Part shown: positions 43,400 through 51,576 of the stretch, piece by piece
Numbering within the stretch: position 1 is the first letter of the stretch
Layout of the letters: each line of letters begins with the position of its first letter
Assembly (NCBI RefSeq): GCF_022024235.1
Contig: NZ_CP091799.1
Span: forward strand, 387,001 to 451,000
Reading direction: 5' to 3'
DNA from: Segatella baroniae B14
GTDB lineage: Bacteria > Bacteroidota > Bacteroidia > Bacteroidales > Bacteroidaceae
Length of the DNA: 64,000 nt
The notes under the pieces: generated by a model
Seen by the model: the letters and a program-made list of their open reading frames with translations, nothing else
Told to the model about the DNA's origin: nothing
The model's database searches: none
Made by a program: the position numbers and the translations under genes

Positions 43400-43885
43400 T
43401 TATTTTTTATGCATATTCTCATCTACAAAGCAGAGTGGAAGTAAATCTTTTACAGACTTGATAATATAAACACCTTCTGTACCATATAATAAGATGCGAA
43501 CAGGACTCTTGTATCTGTCTTCAATTTCCAGAATAACTTGCCTACATGCTCCACACGGTGTGATAGGAGATTTTAAGAGACCATTTTCGTTTCTAGCAGC
43601 GATTGCTAATGTTGTAATCTTCAGTTCTGGATGGTTTGCCTGGGCTGCAAAAATGGCAGTGCGCTCAGCGCAAAGACCAGATGGGAAAGCTGCATTCTCT
43701 TGGTTGGCTCCAATCATGATTTCTCCATTTTCAAGAAGTAGAGCTGCGCCCACGTAGAAGTGACTATAGTTTGCATATGAATTATGAGTGGCTTCTATAG
43801 CGCGCTTAATCAATTGCTGTTCAATGTCATTGAGTTCGTCCATTTGGGCGAAATCCATTTTTATTTCAAGTTTGATTTCTTCCAT
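43400..43885 (-). CDS. cdd: Cytidine deaminase
   Basis: This 161-aa cytosolic homotetrameric zinc enzyme deaminates cytidine and deoxycytidine for pyrimidine salvage. The substrate-binding FYVGAALLLENGEIMIGANQENAAFPSGLCAERTAIF run is split here as FYVGAALLLENG, NQENAAFPSGL and the zinc motif CAERTAIF near residue 73. The second zinc motif is PCGACRQ near 109. Length fits the class with a single domain. An internal ATG at residue 10 would give the more usual length. It has its own promoter (43932-43902) after the TPR gene. Confidence 0.94.
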   Translation of the reverse strand: MEEIKLEIKMDFAQMDELNDIEQQLIKRAIEATHNSYANYSHFYVGAALLLENGEIMIGANQENAAFPSGLCAERTAIFAAQANHPELKITTLAIAARNENGLLKSPITPCGACRQVILEIEDRYKSPVRILLYGTEGVYIIKSVKDLLPLCFVDENMHKK

Positions 43886-43901
43886 AATATTGAATTTATT
43901 G

Positions 43902-43932
43902 CAAAAGTAATAGCTTTTGAGGAATTTGCAAA
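43902..43932 (-). promoter_or_regulatory. cdd promoter
   Basis: On the minus strand TTTG (43932-43929) and TACTTTTG (43909-43902) are 19 bp apart. Confidence 0.72.
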
Positions 43933-43949
43933 AAAATATGAGCTTTTTA

Positions 43950-44690
43950 TTAGTCTATTTGAGAAACTTTTATCGAATCTGTATCTGTAATGGATAAATG
44001 CTTCGTGATTTCTGTATTTAAAGCAGCTTTAAGTTTTTCCTCCACGAAGGATTTGCAGATGGGTAAATAGTTAAATTCTTGAGGAAGATGCTCTATGCAT
44101 CCTGCTATCATATTTTTTATCTGAGCCATTCGAGCTTGTTTCTCAGGTATATTTAGGTACTTCTTGTAGTATTTCAGTGCCATACGATAATAATCTCTTG
44201 CCAATAGCCAGTCTTCTTGAAACATATAGCAGAAGCCTAAATGGTATAGCACATCGGCTTTTTCTTCGTCATAACACAACTCGAGCATTTTTTCGTATAA
44301 GGGCACTGACTCTTGATATTTCTGCAGATTAAAATGACTTTCTGCATTGCAGTAATAGTATACACTTCGTTCATGAGGGGCGAAATGATCGAGTTGTGGT
44401 ATGGCTTCATCTAAATATTTAATGGCATTCTCATAATCCCATATATAATAATAACATACTCCAATATATGCTATGTATCGTGGATTTAGTTGATATTTTT
44501 TATCCAGATCCTGAAAGAGAGCTAGAGATTCACTATATTTGGCAGAGGTGAAATATTCAAGAGCCATACCCAATTTACGAGCATCATCTTTCTTTTGACA
44601 GTGAACTTTTACGGGTACAGCTAAAAGAATAATAAGTGCCGAGATAGTGAATTTTTGAAATAAAAATATATGTTGTTTCTTGAATTTCAA
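43950..44690 (-). CDS. Exported TPR-repeat protein
   Basis: This 246-aa protein has a signal peptide (about 1-31, ending VHCQK) and at least four TPR units between residues 40 and 190 (for example YFTSAKYSESLALFQDL, DYENAIKYLDEAI, KYQESVPLYEKML, DWLLARDYYRMALKYY). TPR arrays serve as protein-binding scaffolds in the periplasm or at the outer membrane. It is third in a probable operon after the glucosaminidase and the M64 peptidase, with a 28-nt gap. The partner is unknown. Confidence 0.8.
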   Translation of the reverse strand: MKFKKQHIFLFQKFTISALIILLAVPVKVHCQKKDDARKLGMALEYFTSAKYSESLALFQDLDKKYQLNPRYIAYIGVCYYYIWDYENAIKYLDEAIPQLDHFAPHERSVYYYCNAESHFNLQKYQESVPLYEKMLELCYDEEKADVLYHLGFCYMFQEDWLLARDYYRMALKYYKKYLNIPEKQARMAQIKNMIAGCIEHLPQEFNYLPICKSFVEEKLKAALNTEITKHLSITDTDSIKVSQID

Positions 44691-44718
44691 ATGATTATAT
44701 TCTTAATATTCTTATTCG

Positions 44719-45960
44719 TTATTTGGTATAAAAGTTGATGAGTCGAATCAGGGCACGCTGACAGACTTTACAAAACTCAGGATTCTGATTGGTTCTCATT
44801 CTACAATCAGGATATGCCCTATATACGCCTTTTAAACTGTATCCAGCTCCTTCGTAGAGTCCGATAGCCTTGTCTTTTTGGTGAAGCATATCCTGCCATT
44901 TCTTGGCGAAATCTACTTTTGTTGTAATATTAGGTTCCCATGGCTCTATATCATGAGGATACATTGGAATATCTTCTTGTTCATAAGCGTATTCGTCTGC
45001 TAGTCCGCAGAAACTATGTCCGAATTCATGTACTACTACTGGTTTGTAGTAGAGATGATGGGTGGAGGTGAGGTTATAGCTGTTCAAAATGCCACCACCA
45101 CCATATTTACTGCTATTAACTAAAACGATGATGTGTTCGTAAGGAGTACCTGCCAACCAATTATGCAAGTCTTTGAGATGCAAAGTTGTTAGATATCTAT
45201 CGCTATAAAAAGTGTCAAAGTGTGAATGTAGAGCTGTGTTTTTCCAGATTCCCTTTGCAGGTTCACTGGTTCCGCTTTCTGCAGAAGGAGCTTCTACTGC
45301 AATGATATTAAATCTGTCACGCATACTCTTGAATGGTTCATGTTCGAACATTGCTTCTACGGCAGTATCGGCATCTTTAATAAAGGTTGCCATTTCATCT
45401 TTCGTATATCCTTCTGCGATAAAGGCTAAGTGAATGCATCGGTTTGTATCTGCAGCCTGCTGCAAGGTGATGTATGGAGTGACGTCTTTTTCGCCAATAT
45501 GTCTAATTAGAATATCTGTTGGTACCACTTGGTGGGTTAAAGAAGCCATCACCTGACGGCGGTTGTCTCTTAGTTCTAGTGTTACCTCCACAGTATCTTT
45601 AGGCATAGGTACGAGAAATACATTTTCAAAACTTCTAGATATAGATTTACTTTCATCGTATGAAAGCCATTCTTGAAAGAGGGTAGAGAACGAGTTGCGA
45701 TAGATAACTTTGCCTGTGCTATGCGTTCTCACTGTTATCTGTCCGTTGCCTTCTACTGGTAGTTCTGAAAGGTGTTGGCGTTTTCCATACCACTTAGGTA
45801 TAGCATTTAGTTGATCAACAGCGATATGTTGCTCTTGTTTGTTGCCAGCGAATGTATAGTCAATACGAAGTGTATTGTCTGTGAAAAATTCATTAAAATT
45901 TTGTGCCTCAATGGTGGTGCCCGTTAAGGCAAAAAGTATGAATAATATTACTTTTCTCAT
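44719..45960 (-). CDS. Secreted M64-family zinc metallopeptidase
   Basis: This 413-aa exported protein has a signal peptide (1-19, ending IEAQ), an N-terminal beta-rich propeptide-like region (20-150) and a zinc peptidase domain. The zinc motif is HEFGHSFCGLADEY near residues 313-326, the HExxHxxxxxD/E arrangement of the IgA peptidase M64 family. Cys residues in the last 30 aa (CRMRTNQNPEFCKVCQRA) may form disulphides. The natural substrate is not evident, and the family name should not be taken to mean that IgA is cleaved. It lies 33 nt after the glucosaminidase gene. Confidence 0.88.
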   Translation of the reverse strand: MRKVILFILFALTGTTIEAQNFNEFFTDNTLRIDYTFAGNKQEQHIAVDQLNAIPKWYGKRQHLSELPVEGNGQITVRTHSTGKVIYRNSFSTLFQEWLSYDESKSISRSFENVFLVPMPKDTVEVTLELRDNRRQVMASLTHQVVPTDILIRHIGEKDVTPYITLQQAADTNRCIHLAFIAEGYTKDEMATFIKDADTAVEAMFEHEPFKSMRDRFNIIAVEAPSAESGTSEPAKGIWKNTALHSHFDTFYSDRYLTTLHLKDLHNWLAGTPYEHIIVLVNSSKYGGGGILNSYNLTSTHHLYYKPVVVHEFGHSFCGLADEYAYEQEDIPMYPHDIEPWEPNITTKVDFAKKWQDMLHQKDKAIGLYEGAGYSLKGVYRAYPDCRMRTNQNPEFCKVCQRALIRLINFYTK

Positions 45961-45993
45961 TTTTATGTTATCTCCTCAATGATGTCAAGGATT

Positions 45994-46929
45994 TTATCTA
46001 ACTTTAAGTTTTGCTCCTGGATAAATCTGATAAGTTGGTGACAAGTTATTCATCTTGTATAGGCTCTTCAATTTTATACCGTATCGTTGAGATATCAAGT
46101 ACATACTTTCCCCAGGTTTTACCACGTGAGGTACATTCTTGAATGTTTTTGGAGCTTTGCTACGTTTTTTCTTCAGGAATATGATGTCTCCTTCATGAAG
46201 CACGTCTTTCTTGTCTCGTTCGTTATAGCGAGCAAGTTTGCGCCAGCTAATATCCACTTCTTTGCCGATACTCTTAAATGTATCACCTTCTCTAGCTAAT
46301 AGATAATAGTTCTTATTGAACATCTTTATAGGGTGAAGCCTATCTTGAGCTACGTCAAATCCGCTATGCTGTTCAATAAATTTATCTTTGCTGCCCTTAT
46401 CCAATTCATTAAGATGATATAGTTCTATGATCTGTATCAACTTTTGCGGATAAGCAGGGTTGGTAGCATATCCACATCGTTTTAGCCCATATGCCCATGC
46501 TTTGTAGTCATTTTGGTTAAGTGTAAACAAAGAAGCGTATCTTTGGTTATTGCGTAGAAAGATGCTATGGTCTTCGTAGCTTTCTTTTGGATCGTCGTAT
46601 GCCCTAAAACATTCGTTTTGTTCATCGTCGTCATGATAAGTTTTATTGCCTGTCCAGTTATGGCATTTAATACCAAAATGATTATTGAAGTTTTTAGCTA
46701 ACTTACCTAAACCGGCACCGCTTTCAAACAATCCTTGTGCCAAGGTTATACTAGCAGGAATATGATATTTCTGCATCTGTCTGATGGCAAGCTCTTTATA
46801 TTGATCTATATAATTTTGGTAGGCTTGATTCCATCGCATTTGTGCTTGTGCCTTCTGTATAGGTAATAACGTCAGCATAAGCAAGCTAATGATAAAAATA
46901 TTGTGATGGGTATTTTTTTTATATTTCAT
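45994..46929 (-). CDS. Peptidoglycan glucosaminidase (GH73-type) with two LysM domains
   Basis: This 311-aa exported protein has a signal peptide (1-29, AQAQ), a GH73-type glucosaminidase domain (about 40-175; ITLAQGLFESGAGLGKLA with the likely catalytic Glu near 68, and NHFGIKCHNW) and two C-terminal LysM repeats (about 205-255 and 265-311, the last LYKMNNLSPTYQIYPGAKLKV). It cleaves between N-acetylglucosamine and N-acetylmuramic acid in peptidoglycan and binds the wall through LysM. It is the first gene of a probable operon with the M64 peptidase and TPR protein. Confidence 0.9.
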   Translation of the reverse strand: MKYKKNTHHNIFIISLLMLTLLPIQKAQAQMRWNQAYQNYIDQYKELAIRQMQKYHIPASITLAQGLFESGAGLGKLAKNFNNHFGIKCHNWTGNKTYHDDDEQNECFRAYDDPKESYEDHSIFLRNNQRYASLFTLNQNDYKAWAYGLKRCGYATNPAYPQKLIQIIELYHLNELDKGSKDKFIEQHSGFDVAQDRLHPIKMFNKNYYLLAREGDTFKSIGKEVDISWRKLARYNERDKKDVLHEGDIIFLKKKRSKAPKTFKNVPHVVKPGESMYLISQRYGIKLKSLYKMNNLSPTYQIYPGAKLKVR

Positions 46930-46980
46930 ATAAGAGTCTAATCCGGGTAAAGTGAGATAGGTTGAATATTCCTACGTTTG

Positions 46981-46988
46981 CAAAATTA
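46981..46988 (-). promoter_or_regulatory. -7 box of the glucosaminidase operon
   Basis: TAATTTTG on the minus strand, 51 nt upstream of the ATG. Confidence 0.55.
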
Positions 46989-47032
46989 GCAAAAAATGAT
47001 GAATATACATATTATTATGTACATTTTTTTAG

Positions 47033-47040
47033 TATCTTTG
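47033..47040 (+). promoter_or_regulatory. -7 box of the HPPK gene
   Basis: TATCTTTG ends 25 nt before the ATG at 47066. An earlier ATG at 47053 runs into a stop after nine codons. Confidence 0.65.
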
Positions 47041-47065
47041 CATATTGAATTCATGAATAGTATCA

Positions 47066-47437
47066 ATGTCAAATTCTGTTAAGATTATATTGTCTATAGG
47101 TTCAAATGTGAATCAGATGGAAAATGTGCTTTATGCCAAATCTCTTTTAAAGTGTCTTTTAGATAATATTCATTTCACGGAGATGATTTGGACTGAGCCT
47201 ATTGGTATTGTATCCGACAAATATGTTAACTGTATGGCTGAAGCTATGACTGCTATGCATTTAGACAAACTTCAGTTTGAATTGAAGAAGATTGAACAGT
47301 TGTGTGGTCGCCAGCCAGAAGATAAAGAAAGAGGTACTGTCCATATGGACATTGATATTTTAAAGTATGGAGATAAACGTTTGCATCTTAAAGACTGGGA
47401 GCGTCCTTATGTAAAACAGTTGATGGTATTGTTATAA
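47066..47437 (+). CDS. folK: Short HPPK-like pterin pyrophosphokinase
   Basis: This 123-aa protein resembles 6-hydroxymethyl-7,8-dihydropterin pyrophosphokinase of folate synthesis. Shared features are the opening IILSIGSNVNQMENV, a TEPIG segment near residue 43 and the Mg-binding HMDIDILKYGD near 93, then WERPYVKQL. It is about 35 aa shorter than the usual 155-165 aa. The core motifs are present and the end looks natural, so I do not call it broken. The IS30-family element begins 34 nt after its stop codon. Confidence 0.75.
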   Translation: MSNSVKIILSIGSNVNQMENVLYAKSLLKCLLDNIHFTEMIWTEPIGIVSDKYVNCMAEAMTAMHLDKLQFELKKIEQLCGRQPEDKERGTVHMDIDILKYGDKRLHLKDWERPYVKQLMVLL

Positions 47438-47471
47438 TTTAATAAGTTTCGCTTTCTTTGTTTGAAGCAGG

Positions 47472-47493
47472 ATTCACATTAATAACGCAACAA
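47472..47493 (+). repeat. Left terminal inverted repeat of the IS30-family element
   Basis: It reads ATTCACATTAATAACGCAAC and two further bases, and it overlaps the last codons of the transposase. It matches the reverse complement of 48589-48610 at most positions. Confidence 0.78.
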
Positions 47494-48468
47494 CTTTATA
47501 ATTGTTTTATTCTCTCCGTATTTTTGTCTGATAAACTCGACAGGCGTTTTGTAATTCAATCTCTTTCTAGGTCTGTTGTTGATTCTGTCCTGTACCATAT
47601 TGATGTCTTTATCTGTTATCTTTGTAAAATCACTCCCTTTAAGGAAATATTGCCTGACTAGACCGTTAGTGTTTTCATTAGCACCTCTTTCCCATGAGTG
47701 GTATGGTCTTGCAAAGAAGATGTCTATTTTCAGTGCTCTAGCAATCTGCTGGTGCCTGGAGAACTCTGTACCATTATCTGCGGTCATGGTATGCAATCCC
47801 TTTCTTATCGGCTTAAGTGCGGCAATGGCTGCCTCCGCCAGAGGCTCTGCCTCTTTTGAAGGAAGCTTTCTCATGATTAGGAACCCGGACTCCCTATCAT
47901 TGATTGTCATGATGACGCTCCGCCTGTTCTTCCCCACAATGGTGTCGATCTCCAGATCTCCGAACCTTCCTTTCTCATCAACGACCGCAGGTCTTTGCTC
48001 TATCCCGACACGTCCAGGTATTCCCCTTGACTTATACGATGAACCGCGCTTGTTATAGCGCCTGCCCCTGTGGCGCAGATGCTTATAGAGAGGCTTCCCC
48101 CATTTGTGCTTCTCCTCCCACACATATCTGTAGATGGTTTCGTGTGAGATGGGCGGTAATCCCAGTGCACGCCGTCTTCCGGATATCTGCTCGGGAGACC
48201 ACTGTTCCTGTGTGAGCTTATGGTCAATGTAAACCTTTATTTCGTCCGTAAGGACGGTATAGTGCTTTCTTGCGCTCATTCTCCTGTCTGACAGCCACTG
48301 GGCCTTTTCCGCATTATACCTGCCATGGGGTGCCTTGTTGCGCCTAATTTCTCGGCTAATGGTGCTGCGGTGCACACCAAGAGCCCTGGCTATGTCTGTT
48401 GAACGTTCTTTTTTTTGCAGTCTGAAAGATATTTCGTACCTTTGCTGCGCAGTTAGATGCTTTGTCAT
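47479..48468 (-). CDS. IS30-family DDE transposase
   Basis: This 329-aa enzyme starts with an IS30 helix-turn-helix (LTAQQRYEISFRLQ, ARALGVHRSTISREIRRNK) and has a C-terminal RNase H-fold DDE domain. The first Asp is in FGDLEIDTIVG near residue 175, the second in TADNGTEF near 236 and the Glu in GANENTNGLVRQY near 270. No frameshift or stop interrupts it, so it may be active. Codon use is richer in G/C than that of the flanking genes, a sign of recent transfer. The -7 TACCTTTG at about 48440-48433 lies inside the coding frame; a promoter near 48500 (TACCTTTG, 48504-48497) is a better candidate. Confidence 0.95.
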   Translation of the reverse strand: MTKHLTAQQRYEISFRLQKKERSTDIARALGVHRSTISREIRRNKAPHGRYNAEKAQWLSDRRMSARKHYTVLTDEIKVYIDHKLTQEQWSPEQISGRRRALGLPPISHETIYRYVWEEKHKWGKPLYKHLRHRGRRYNKRGSSYKSRGIPGRVGIEQRPAVVDEKGRFGDLEIDTIVGKNRRSVIMTINDRESGFLIMRKLPSKEAEPLAEAAIAALKPIRKGLHTMTADNGTEFSRHQQIARALKIDIFFARPYHSWERGANENTNGLVRQYFLKGSDFTKITDKDINMVQDRINNRPRKRLNYKTPVEFIRQKYGENKTIIKLLRY

Positions 48469-48588
48469 ATTTGCAACTTATGTGGAAGTTTGTCTGCAAA
48501 GGTAAGCATTTAATGCTGGGGACGAAAGATCTTGTGGAACTTTTGTCCCTTTTTTCATGCTCCTTGCTCACTTACTTCTTTGACACAT

Positions 48589-48610
48589 TTGTTGCATTAT
48601 CAATTTGAAT
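48589..48610 (-). repeat. Right terminal inverted repeat of the IS30-family element
   Basis: Read on the minus strand it begins ATTCAAATTGATAATGCAAC, matching the left repeat with three or four differences. Confidence 0.78.
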
Positions 48611-48620
48611 TCAAGGAAGA

Positions 48621-48683
48621 GCTATCATATAAAAATAACCGTGTCCGTTAGAATAATGGATACGGTTATTTTTATATGATAGC
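48621..48683 (-). terminator. 26-bp stem terminator next to the IS right end
   Basis: Positions 48621-48646 pair with 48658-48683, with one G-U-type mismatch and an 11-nt loop. The stem contains T5 and A5 tracts. It lies 8 nt past the uvrA stop and 10 nt outside the IS end. Confidence 0.88.
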
Positions 48684-48690
48684 CAACTAT

Positions 48691-51576
48691 TTATAGCTTT
48701 TCTTTTAGATATTTGCCAGTTATACTTTTTTCTTCTTTGACAATATCTTCAGGTTTACCAGCAAAGATTACTTGGCCACCTCTGTCTCCACCATCTGGCC
48801 CCATGTCTATAAGATAGTCTGCACATTTTACTACATCTAGATTGTGTTCGATAACTAGAATGGTATGTCCTCTTTCTATTAATGCATTGAAGGCATTGAG
48901 TAGTCTTTGAATATCGTGGAAATGTAGACCAGTAGTAGGTTCATCAAAAATGAATAGTGTAGGTTCCTGTTTCTCTTGTCCGATAAAGTAGGCAAGTTTC
49001 ACACGTTGGTTTTCACCTCCAGATAGTGTACTTGAACTTTGCCCTAATTTGATATAGCCTAGACCTACATCCTGTAATGGCTTCAGTCTAGCATAAATAG
49101 CTTTCTGTTCATATTTCTCAAAAAAATCAACAGCTTCATTTACTGTCATGTTGAGCACATCATTGATGTTTTTCTCATGGAAACGTACATCAAGTATGTC
49201 TTGTTTGAATCGCTTACCATGACATGCATCACATTCCAAGACCAAATCTGCCATAAACTGCATTTCTACAGTGATAACACCTGCGCCTTTGCACTCTTCG
49301 CACCGTCCACCTTCTGCATTAAAACTGAAATATTGTGGAGTAAAGCCTAATTGTTTGCTCAAAGGTTGATCCGCAAAGAGTTGTCGTATGGCATCGTAGG
49401 CTTTTACGTAGGTTACAGGATTACTTCGTGTACTTTTGCCGATAGGGTTTTGATCAACAAATTCTACATGTTTCACTTTTTTCCAGTCACCCTCTAACTT
49501 GGAATATTCTCCAGGAGCATCGCACACTTCGTCAAGATGGCGCTTCAAAGCAGGATATAGAGTGCCCTTGATGAGGCTTGATTTTCCAGAACCAGAAACA
49601 CCTGTTACAACGGTAAAGGCATTCAATGGAATCTCAATATCTACTCCTTTCAGATTATTCATTCGGGCACCTTTAAGTATGATTGACTGATTCCAAGATC
49701 TTCTGCTTGTTGGTACAGTGATGATGTCTGTACCTGTAAGATACTTAATGGTATGTGATGATGGATATTGTTCACAGAGCTGTTTACCGTTTTCTGTTAA
49801 TTGTTTATCCTCAGGTACATTACCTTCGTATACAACTTCGCCTCCTAGTCTTCCTGCTTCAGGACCTATATCTATAATGTAGTCTGCTGCTCGCATAATA
49901 TCTTCATCGTGTTCTACTACGATGACAGTATTGCCTAATTCTTGTAATTCTCGAAGTACATGGATAAGGCGATCGGTGTCTCGGCTGTGTAGACCAATAC
50001 TAGGCTCATCTAAGATATAAAGACTACCTACTAAGCTACTTCCCAAATTGGTGGACAGACTAACACGTTGGCTTTCACCACCAGAAAGGCTATTACTCTT
50101 TCTGTTCAGTGTAAGATACCCTAAGCCTACCTCGTCAAGGAATTGCAAACGGTTACGAATTTCGGTTAATAGTCTTTTAGCCACCTCTGCATCGTGCTTA
50201 GATAATTTTAGTTCGTCAAACCATGTGCGGAGTTTATGAATAGGCATTTCTACCAATTCTGTAATATTTTTGTCGGCTACCTTTACATATGTAGCTTCCT
50301 TCTTTAGGCGTGTGCCGTGACAGTCTGGACATACAGTTTTACCTCTAAATCGGCTAAGCATCACTCGGTATTGTATCTTATACTGATTTTCCTTGAGCAT
50401 TTCAAAAAAGGCATCGATGCTAACCTGGTTATGAATATCCTTATTTTTTTTCTTATCAGACGGCAAACCATGCCAAAGCATATCTTTCTCTTGACGAGTT
50501 AGTTCATAATATGGCTTAAAGATAGGAAAATTGTCATCAGCAGCTCTGCGTATGAATTCTTTCTGCCACATGCCCATTTTTTCGCCATGCCAGCACTGCA
50601 CACATCCATCATAAACGGAGAGAGAGGTGTTGGGGATAACCAGTTTCTCATCGATACCCACTACACTACCAAAGCCTTCACATGTAGGACATGCTCCAAG
50701 GGGAGAGTTAAATGCAAACATATTCTCTGTGGGTTCCTCGAATGTTTCCCCGTCAGCTTCAAATCTGGTACTGAAGTCGAATACTTGTTGGCTAGGCATA
50801 AATAGTAGTCTGAGCTCACCATTACCTTCATAAAAGGCCGTTTCTGCAGAGTCAATTAATCGGGCTACAGTATCTTTTTCGTTTGAAACTGACATTCGGT
50901 CGATAACTATATAGATAGGCTGATCCGTCTGAGTCGTCTCATCGTTCTGATGCTGTTCTAAATAGTCTTCGATACGCATAAAGTCGTCATCGATATAGAT
51001 ACGACTGTAGCCTTGCTGAGATTCCATCTCGAGTTGCCTTACGATGGTTCTACCCTCAATGATATGCATTGGAGCCAGTATAACAAATTTTGTGCCTTTG
51101 TCAAACTGTAAAGTGCACTCTAGTACATCTTCTGTGGTGTGTCGTTTCACCTCTTTGCCACTTACAGGTGAAAAAGTTTTGCCAATGCGTGCATAAAGCA
51201 AGCGCATATATTCATAAATTTCTGTACTTGTGCCTACAGTGCTTCGTGGATTACGCGAAGTAACCTTTTGTTCGATAGCGATTGCTGGAGGTAAGCCTTT
51301 GATAAAGTCGCATTCAGGCTTACTCATACGTCCAAGAAATTGTCGGGCATAAGCAGATAAACTTTCTACATATCTACGCTGTCCTTCTGCATAGAGAGTG
51401 TCAAAAGCCAGAGATGATTTACCTGAACCCGACACACCCGTAATCACGATAAGTTTATTTCGTGGTATGGTGAGTGAGATATTTTTCAGATTATTTACTC
51501 TCGCACCTTTTACTTCGATGAATCCCTCGTCTTTATTAGAGCGGAGGAATTCTTCTGGTTTACTTTTTTCTTTCAT
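48691..51576 (-). CDS. uvrA: Excinuclease ABC subunit A
   Basis: This 961-aa DNA-damage sensor for nucleotide excision repair has two ABC modules. Walker A is GVSGSGKSS near residue 47 and again near 670, and the signature [11 protein letters not shown] is near 497 and [10 protein letters not shown] near 850. Zinc-binding pairs [18 protein letters not shown] and [17 protein letters not shown] are intact. Length is near the family mean. Its ATG overlaps the stop of the GH106 gene (ATGA). The IS30-family element lies 3' of it, outside the gene and its terminator. Confidence 0.97.
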   Translation of the reverse strand: MKEKSKPEEFLRSNKDEGFIEVKGARVNNLKNISLTIPRNKLIVITGVSGSGKSSLAFDTLYAEGQRRYVESLSAYARQFLGRMSKPECDFIKGLPPAIAIEQKVTSRNPRSTVGTSTEIYEYMRLLYARIGKTFSPVSGKEVKRHTTEDVLECTLQFDKGTKFVILAPMHIIEGRTIVRQLEMESQQGYSRIYIDDDFMRIEDYLEQHQNDETTQTDQPIYIVIDRMSVSNEKDTVARLIDSAETAFYEGNGELRLLFMPSQQVFDFSTRFEADGETFEEPTENMFAFNSPLGACPTCEGFGSVVGIDEKLVIPNTSLSVYDGCVQCWHGEKMGMWQKEFIRRAADDNFPIFKPYYELTRQEKDMLWHGLPSDKKKNKDIHNQVSIDAFFEMLKENQYKIQYRVMLSRFRGKTVCPDCHGTRLKKEATYVKVADKNITELVEMPIHKLRTWFDELKLSKHDAEVAKRLLTEIRNRLQFLDEVGLGYLTLNRKSNSLSGGESQRVSLSTNLGSSLVGSLYILDEPSIGLHSRDTDRLIHVLRELQELGNTVIVVEHDEDIMRAADYIIDIGPEAGRLGGEVVYEGNVPEDKQLTENGKQLCEQYPSSHTIKYLTGTDIITVPTSRRSWNQSIILKGARMNNLKGVDIEIPLNAFTVVTGVSGSGKSSLIKGTLYPALKRHLDEVCDAPGEYSKLEGDWKKVKHVEFVDQNPIGKSTRSNPVTYVKAYDAIRQLFADQPLSKQLGFTPQYFSFNAEGGRCEECKGAGVITVEMQFMADLVLECDACHGKRFKQDILDVRFHEKNINDVLNMTVNEAVDFFEKYEQKAIYARLKPLQDVGLGYIKLGQSSSTLSGGENQRVKLAYFIGQEKQEPTLFIFDEPTTGLHFHDIQRLLNAFNALIERGHTILVIEHNLDVVKCADYLIDMGPDGGDRGGQVIFAGKPEDIVKEEKSITGKYLKEKL

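Larger units (their letters stand above)
47472..48610 (-). mobile_element. IS30-family insertion sequence, complete
   Basis: The element is about 1.14 kb with imperfect terminal inverted repeats (47472-47493 and 48589-48610; 18-19 of 22 bases match). The transposase stop codon lies inside the left repeat. A 2-bp AT may be the target duplication, but the outer limit of the repeats is ambiguous by 2-3 bases. Base composition is visibly more G/C-rich than neighbouring genes. It sits between folK and uvrA. Confidence 0.9.

Noticed and set aside
47479..48468. Possibility that the transposase is a pseudogene
   Set aside because: The frame is full-length with HTH and DDE motifs intact and inverted repeats at both ends.
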